This document shows positions 49,526-53,715 of a DNA stretch of 53,715 nucleotides, one piece after another. A program made the translations under genes and the position numbers. Each line of letters opens with the position of its first letter. Position 1 is the first letter of the stretch. The notes under the pieces were generated by a model. That model was given only the letters and a program-made list of their open reading frames with translations, was not told the DNA's origin and ran no database searches. Source of the stretch: an uncultured Clostridium sp. (GTDB lineage Bacteria; Bacillota; Clostridia; Clostridiales; Clostridiaceae); the NCBI RefSeq assembly GCF_934754925.1, contig NZ_CAKVJA010000017.1, positions 1 through 53,715 of the forward strand, in the 5' to 3' direction.

Positions 49526-50170
49526 ATGAGTGGAATTACCTACGATTATATGGAAGAATATATAAGAGGATTAATACCAGAAAGTGAAGGAAGATTAAAA
49601 GAGTTAGAGGTATTTGCTAAAGAAAATGGTGTGCCTATAGCTCAAAAAGAAACAATAAAATTCCTAGAATTTATGGTTAGTATGAAAAAACCATTAAGAA
49701 TATTAGAACTTGGTACTGCAATTGGTTATTCTGCAATTATAATGCATGATGCGGCAGGAACAAATCCTCATATAACTACCATAGAACGAAGCGAAGAAAT
49801 GATAAAGTATGCAAAAGAAAATATAAAATCTTTTGGACTTGAAGATAAGATAGTTATTGAAGAAGGAGATTGTCTTGAAATACTAGAAAAATTACAAGAA
49901 CCATATGATTTAATATTTATGGATGCAGGTAAGGGACATTATAATCACTTCTTACCACATTGCTTAAGACTTTTAAAAGATGATGGTATAATAATTGCTG
50001 ATAATGTTTTATTTAGAGGCATGGTGGCAAGTGATGAATTAGTTAAGAGAAGAAAGATAACTATAGTTAAAAGAATGAGAACTTACTTAGAACTAGTATC
50101 ACAAGATCCAGATTTAATAACATCAGTAATTCCTATGGGAGATGGAATTGCTATTACAAGAAGGAGGTAA
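49526..50170 (+). CDS. trmR: tRNA 5-hydroxyuridine methyltransferase TrmR-like
   Basis: 214 residues, class I SAM-dependent O-methyltransferase (motif I ILELGTAIGYSAI; IFMDAGKGHYNHFL; IIADNVLFRG). In B. subtilis TrmR (YrrM) methylates ho5U34 of tRNA to mo5U; the hydroxyl is made by the U32 proteins encoded next to it, which is exactly the neighbour here. GGAGG precedes the ATG. Five bases separate it from the U32 gene. Confidence 0.9.
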   Translation: MSGITYDYMEEYIRGLIPESEGRLKELEVFAKENGVPIAQKETIKFLEFMVSMKKPLRILELGTAIGYSAIIMHDAAGTNPHITTIERSEEMIKYAKENIKSFGLEDKIVIEEGDCLEILEKLQEPYDLIFMDAGKGHYNHFLPHCLRLLKDDGIIIADNVLFRGMVASDELVKRRKITIVKRMRTYLELVSQDPDLITSVIPMGDGIAITRRR

Positions 50171-50175
50171 CAAGT

Positions 50176-51420
50176 ATGAGAAAGCCTGAAATATTAGCAC
50201 CAGCTGGTAATTTAGAAAAGCTAAAAATAGCTATAGATTACGGTGCAGATGCGGTATATATCGGTGGAGGTAAATTAAATCTTAGAGCCTTTTCAAATAA
50301 TTTTTCAAATGAAGAAATGATTGAGGGAATTAAGTATTGTCATGATAGAGGTAAGAAAATTTATGTAACATTAAATGTCTTTGCAAGAAATCATGATTTA
50401 CCTTCAGCAGGAGATTATATTAAGGGACTTTATGATATAGGTGTAGATGCAGTCATAGTAGCTGATCCATCACTAATTGCTATATGTAAAGAAGTTGCAC
50501 CAGAATTAGAAATACATTTAAGTACTCAAGCAAATACTGTTAACTGGATGGCAACTAAATTCTGGTATGATTTAGGTGTTAAGAGAATAGTATTAGCTAG
50601 AGAATTAACATTTAAGGAAATAAATGAGATAACTGAAAATATTCCAAATGGATGTGATATAGAAGCCTTTATTCATGGTTCAATGTGTGTTGCATATTCT
50701 GGAAGATGTTTAATATCAAACTACATGATTAAAAGAGATGCCAACAAAGGTATCTGTGGAAATGTATGCAGATATAAATATCATTTAGTTGAAGAAACTA
50801 GACCAGGTGAATATTATCCTGTTATTGAAGATGACAATGGAACATATATAATGAATTCAAAAGACTTATGTATGATTCATCATATACCTGAACTTGTTAA
50901 GAGTGGTATTTATTCTTTCAAAATTGAGGGAAGAATGAAGAGTGAATTCTATGTAGCTTCTGTTGTTAAGGCATATAGAGAAGCTTTAGATAGTTATTGG
51001 GAAAATCCAAGCAACTATAAATTTAAAGATGAGTGGATGGATATGCTTAGAAAAGTAAGTCATAGACCATATCATACTGGTTTCTATTTAGGAATAAATG
51101 GAGAACAAAATTATGATGATGCAGGATATGTTAGAGATTATGAAATTGTTGGTATGGTAAAATCTTATGATCCTGAAACTAAAACTGCAACAGTACTTCA
51201 AAAGAATAGAATATTTGAAGGTGAAGAAGTTGAAGTTTTAAGACCAGATGTACCATATTTTAAGATTAAGATCGAAGATATGTATGATTTAGATAAAGAT
51301 AGAAAAACTGATGTTGCAAATAGAGCACATATGATGTTTACTATTAAGGTAGATACACCATTAAAAGTTAATGATATGCTTGTAAAAGCAAACAATGTTA
51401 TTAATATTAATAACAACTAA
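50176..51420 (+). CDS. Peptidase U32 family tRNA hydroxylation protein (TrhP-like)
   Basis: 414 residues. The U32 signature EAFIHGSMCVAYSGRCLIS is near residue 165, followed by GNVCRYKYHLVEE giving the cysteines expected for an Fe-S cluster. TrhP proteins supply the hydroxyl of ho5U34 using prephenate. The B. subtilis locus has two adjacent U32 genes (yrrN, yrrO); here only one is present. It is coupled with trmR (5-base gap) and followed 13 bases later by udk. Confidence 0.9.
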   Translation: MRKPEILAPAGNLEKLKIAIDYGADAVYIGGGKLNLRAFSNNFSNEEMIEGIKYCHDRGKKIYVTLNVFARNHDLPSAGDYIKGLYDIGVDAVIVADPSLIAICKEVAPELEIHLSTQANTVNWMATKFWYDLGVKRIVLARELTFKEINEITENIPNGCDIEAFIHGSMCVAYSGRCLISNYMIKRDANKGICGNVCRYKYHLVEETRPGEYYPVIEDDNGTYIMNSKDLCMIHHIPELVKSGIYSFKIEGRMKSEFYVASVVKAYREALDSYWENPSNYKFKDEWMDMLRKVSHRPYHTGFYLGINGEQNYDDAGYVRDYEIVGMVKSYDPETKTATVLQKNRIFEGEEVEVLRPDVPYFKIKIEDMYDLDKDRKTDVANRAHMMFTIKVDTPLKVNDMLVKANNVININNN

Positions 51421-51433
51421 GGAGGCCTAACAA

Positions 51434-52051
51434 ATGAATAAACCTATTTTAATAGGAATTACTGGAGGAACAGGATCTGGTAAGAGTACAATAGCTGATG
51501 CTTTATATTCTAATTTTTCAAAAGAGTGTATAGCAATGATACAACAAGATATGTATTATAAAGATCAAAGCCATTTATCAATGGAGGAAAGAGTTAAAAC
51601 TAATTATGACCATCCAATGGCTTTCGATAATGATTTATTAGTTGAGCATTTAAAGAAATTAATAAAGGGAGAATCTATAGAAAAGCCAAGTTATGATTTT
51701 ACTGTTCATAATAGAGCTAAAGAAACTACTACTGTAGAATCAAGAGATATAATTTTAGTTGAAGGTATCTTAATATTAGAAGATGAAAGAATAAGAGATC
51801 TTTTAGATATAAAAGTTTATGTAGATACTGATGCTGATATAAGAATTTTAAGAAGATTAGTAAGAGATATCAATGAAAGAGGAAGAACTGTTGAATCGGT
51901 AGTTGACCAATATTTAAGCATTGTTAGACCTATGCATCTTCAATTTACAGAGCCATCAAAGAAGTATGCTGATATAATTATTCCAGAAGGTGGACATAAT
52001 TATGTTGCAATAGATTTATTAATGGCAAAAATTAGAGATATACTTAAGTAA
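51434..52051 (+). CDS. udk: Uridine kinase
   Basis: 205 residues. P-loop GITGGTGSGKST, then QQDMYYKDQSHLSMEERVKTNYDHPMAFD (substrate-binding) and VEGILILEDERIRDLLDIKVYVDTD. Phosphorylates uridine/cytidine with ATP or GTP in pyrimidine salvage. AAGGAGG precedes the ATG. Last gene before the terminator at 52060, in the usual trmR-U32-udk order. Confidence 0.96.
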   Translation: MNKPILIGITGGTGSGKSTIADALYSNFSKECIAMIQQDMYYKDQSHLSMEERVKTNYDHPMAFDNDLLVEHLKKLIKGESIEKPSYDFTVHNRAKETTTVESRDIILVEGILILEDERIRDLLDIKVYVDTDADIRILRRLVRDINERGRTVESVVDQYLSIVRPMHLQFTEPSKKYADIIIPEGGHNYVAIDLLMAKIRDILK

Positions 52052-52059
52052 TTTGAATA

Positions 52060-52104
52060 AAACACCTCATTTTAGTCTAAAATTTAGCTAAAGGAGGTGT
52101 TTTT
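52060..52104 (+). terminator. udk terminator that contains the next gene's Shine-Dalgarno
   Basis: Arms 52060-52068 and 52094-52102 pair over 9 bases (AAACACCTC/GAGGTGTTT), with an inner ATTTTAG/TAAAAT stem, then a T run. The right arm is the AGGAGGTG of the penicillin-binding protein gene, whose TTG start follows at 52105. Confidence 0.75.
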
Positions 52105-53715
52105 TTGTATAGATATAAAATTGATAATAAAAAATCACTAATTATTTGTATTGTATTTTTTAGCATTTTTATTGCTTTAACTATAAGATTATATATATTA
52201 ATGATATATCCAACGACTTCTGTTCAAGGAGAACTTGAAAATCATCAAGTTGAATATACTAGTGATAGTAACTATAAGTTGTTTGATACAAATGGAAATA
52301 GTCTAATAAATTATAAAAATAAGTATATCATGGTTATTGATACTAAACCTTTTAAGTTAAACAATTATGAAGAAACATTACAAGATTTATTAGCGTTAAA
52401 CTTTATAATGAAATCAGAAAATGAAGATTTTAATTTTACTGATATAATGAATCAAAGTGGTAAGCTTTATTACACTGTAACTAAAGAAACTTATGACAAA
52501 ATAAATAGGTTAAATGATATAAAGGGAATATACACTTATGTTTATAATGAGTTAGACCTAAAAGAAAGATGGAGTGTAGAAAATATTATTGCATCCATAG
52601 ATAAAGATAATGTATCTAAGGATTCCTTTGAAAGCGGTATTGTAGATATAATTAAAGATAACAAAAGGCCAACCATAGGTTTCTATCTAGATGAGAAATC
52701 TATATATAGAAGTAATGAGACTAATTATGGGAAAAACAATAAAAATATAAGGTTAACTATTGATGAAGAGTGGTCAAATAAAATAAAAGATGTCTTAAAT
52801 AGTGATAATTATAGTAATTTAGATAATGTAGGTGTAGTTCTTTTAGAAGCTAGTACAGGAAAAATAAGAGCAATGGTTCAAAAAGACGAATCTGAAGCAA
52901 ATATTAATTTAGGTATAGGGCAATTAGGATTTGAACCAGGCTCTATATTTAAAGTTATAACAGAGGCAATTGCTTTAAATGAAGGTTTAATTAATATGGA
53001 TGATACCATTTATTGTAGCGGTAACATTTGTAGTAATGGAGGTAAATCATATGCTCATGGAAGTTTAACAATAAATGAAGCTTTCCAGGTTTCCTGTAAT
53101 GATATATTTGCAAAGATAGGTGAATCTATAGGGTATGAAAGGATGCTAAAATATACTACTAATTTAGGATTATATAATAAGGTTTTAGGTTTAAGTGGAG
53201 AAAATAGAGAAGAGGCTGTAGGGGTAATGGCTAAACCAAGTGATGGAATTAGCAACTTTGCAATAGGTCAATGTATAACAGTAACACCACTTCAAATTGC
53301 AGGAGCTATTAATGCAGTAGTAAATGATGGAGTATATATTAAACCATATCTTATAGAGGCTATAGTTGATGAAGAAAATAATGTTATAGAAACTATTCAA
53401 AATGAGGAAAATAGAATATTTACCTCTACTACATCCAAATTAGTTAAAAATAGTATGCATGATGTTATTTGGAAAGGAACGGGCTCAGCAGCAAAGATAG
53501 AAGGGATAACTCAAGGAGGAAAGACAGGTACAGCTACAGGGGAAGGTGGTGCAACTACTCATGGCTGGTTTGCTGGATATTTTGAGTTAAATAATAAAAT
53601 GTACACATTAGTAATTGTAGCACCAAATATAAATGGGGTAGATGCAAATGGAAATGATTTAGGTGGAGGAAATACAGCTGCACCTATTTATAGAGATATA
53701 ATTAAATCATTAATG
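52105..53715 (+). CDS. Penicillin-binding protein 2-like transpeptidase, partial (runs off the window)
   Basis: 537 codons without a stop up to the window edge. Starts at a TTG 7 bases after AGGAGG. One N-terminal membrane anchor (SLIICIVFFSIFIALTIRLYIL) is followed by a divergent dimerisation region and a transpeptidase domain with EPGSIFKV (SxxK), VSCND (SxN) and GGKTGTATG (KTG) in correct order. The domain builds peptidoglycan cross-links outside the membrane and is the beta-lactam target. No PASTA domain is seen before the edge. A SpoVD/PBP2 relative is likely. Confidence 0.9.
   Translation, partial: MYRYKIDNKKSLIICIVFFSIFIALTIRLYILMIYPTTSVQGELENHQVEYTSDSNYKLFDTNGNSLINYKNKYIMVIDTKPFKLNNYEETLQDLLALNFIMKSENEDFNFTDIMNQSGKLYYTVTKETYDKINRLNDIKGIYTYVYNELDLKERWSVENIIASIDKDNVSKDSFESGIVDIIKDNKRPTIGFYLDEKSIYRSNETNYGKNNKNIRLTIDEEWSNKIKDVLNSDNYSNLDNVGVVLLEASTGKIRAMVQKDESEANINLGIGQLGFEPGSIFKVITEAIALNEGLINMDDTIYCSGNICSNGGKSYAHGSLTINEAFQVSCNDIFAKIGESIGYERMLKYTTNLGLYNKVLGLSGENREEAVGVMAKPSDGISNFAIGQCITVTPLQIAGAINAVVNDGVYIKPYLIEAIVDEENNVIETIQNEENRIFTSTTSKLVKNSMHDVIWKGTGSAAKIEGITQGGKTGTATGEGGATTHGWFAGYFELNNKMYTLVIVAPNINGVDANGNDLGGGNTAAPIYRDIIKSLM

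Overview
The window is strongly AT-rich chromosomal DNA from a spore-forming Firmicute, most likely Clostridium sensu stricto. Support comes from AGGAGG-type ribosome sites in front of nearly every gene, T-tailed hairpin terminators, sporulation-linked genes (a spore photoproduct lyase family protein, a GerMN lipoprotein, a YtvI-like permease) and the housekeeping order alaS-ireB-ruvX-DUF1292-fur-rnj-typA-mltG-trmR-U32-udk-pbp. I saw no rRNA, tRNA, IS element, prophage or CRISPR array.

Region 1 (1-5.7 kb) is eroded. After a group II PLP decarboxylase come fragments of a serine hydrolase and of an exonuclease/BRCT protein fused by apparent deletions. Then a minus-strand cluster holds a SplB-like protein, a radical SAM protein without its cluster-binding half, and a MEMO-AMMECR1 protein without its N-terminus. 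A fifth deletion lies far away at 36.5 kb, where a YesN-type response regulator has lost almost its whole receiver domain in frame.

Region 2 (5.7-25 kb) is a mosaic of short transcription units: a MATE exporter, a ferric-reductase-like membrane protein, leucyl aminopeptidase, an acetyltransferase, an orphan PAS histidine kinase, an Fe-S aldo/keto reductase next to larB-larC (nickel-pincer cofactor of lactate racemase), a PTS-EIIC-like membrane protein flanked by two near-identical palindromes, several small proteins, a PHP phosphatase, and an ArsR regulator paired with a NifX-like protein.

Region 3 (25.2-31.5 kb) is the most coherent metabolic unit: a FadR/GntR regulator, lrgA-lrgB, then etfB-etfA-FAD oxidoreductase corresponding to the electron-bifurcating lactate dehydrogenase LctBCD. 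Two matching TTGGT-N3-ACCAA operators sit before lrgA and before etfB. LrgAB stands where other clostridia have a lactate permease, so it is probably the lactate/pyruvate carrier. Downstream lies about 420 bp with many nested and mutually exclusive inverted repeats, a candidate uncharacterised structured RNA.

Region 4 (31.5-39.7 kb) holds a YdjM-like membrane protein, a small membrane protein, a second orphan histidine kinase whose C-terminal tail resembles that of the first, a 49-residue protein with its own promoter, two AI-2E-family permeases, the receiver-less AraC regulator, YbaK and a PRC-barrel protein.

Region 5 (39.7 kb to the end) is conserved housekeeping: an alanine T-box and alaS, then the run ending in a penicillin-binding protein cut by the window edge. 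Two unusual translation signals occur here: ireB, whose Shine-Dalgarno is separated from its start by a hairpin, and the pbp gene, whose Shine-Dalgarno lies inside the terminator of udk.
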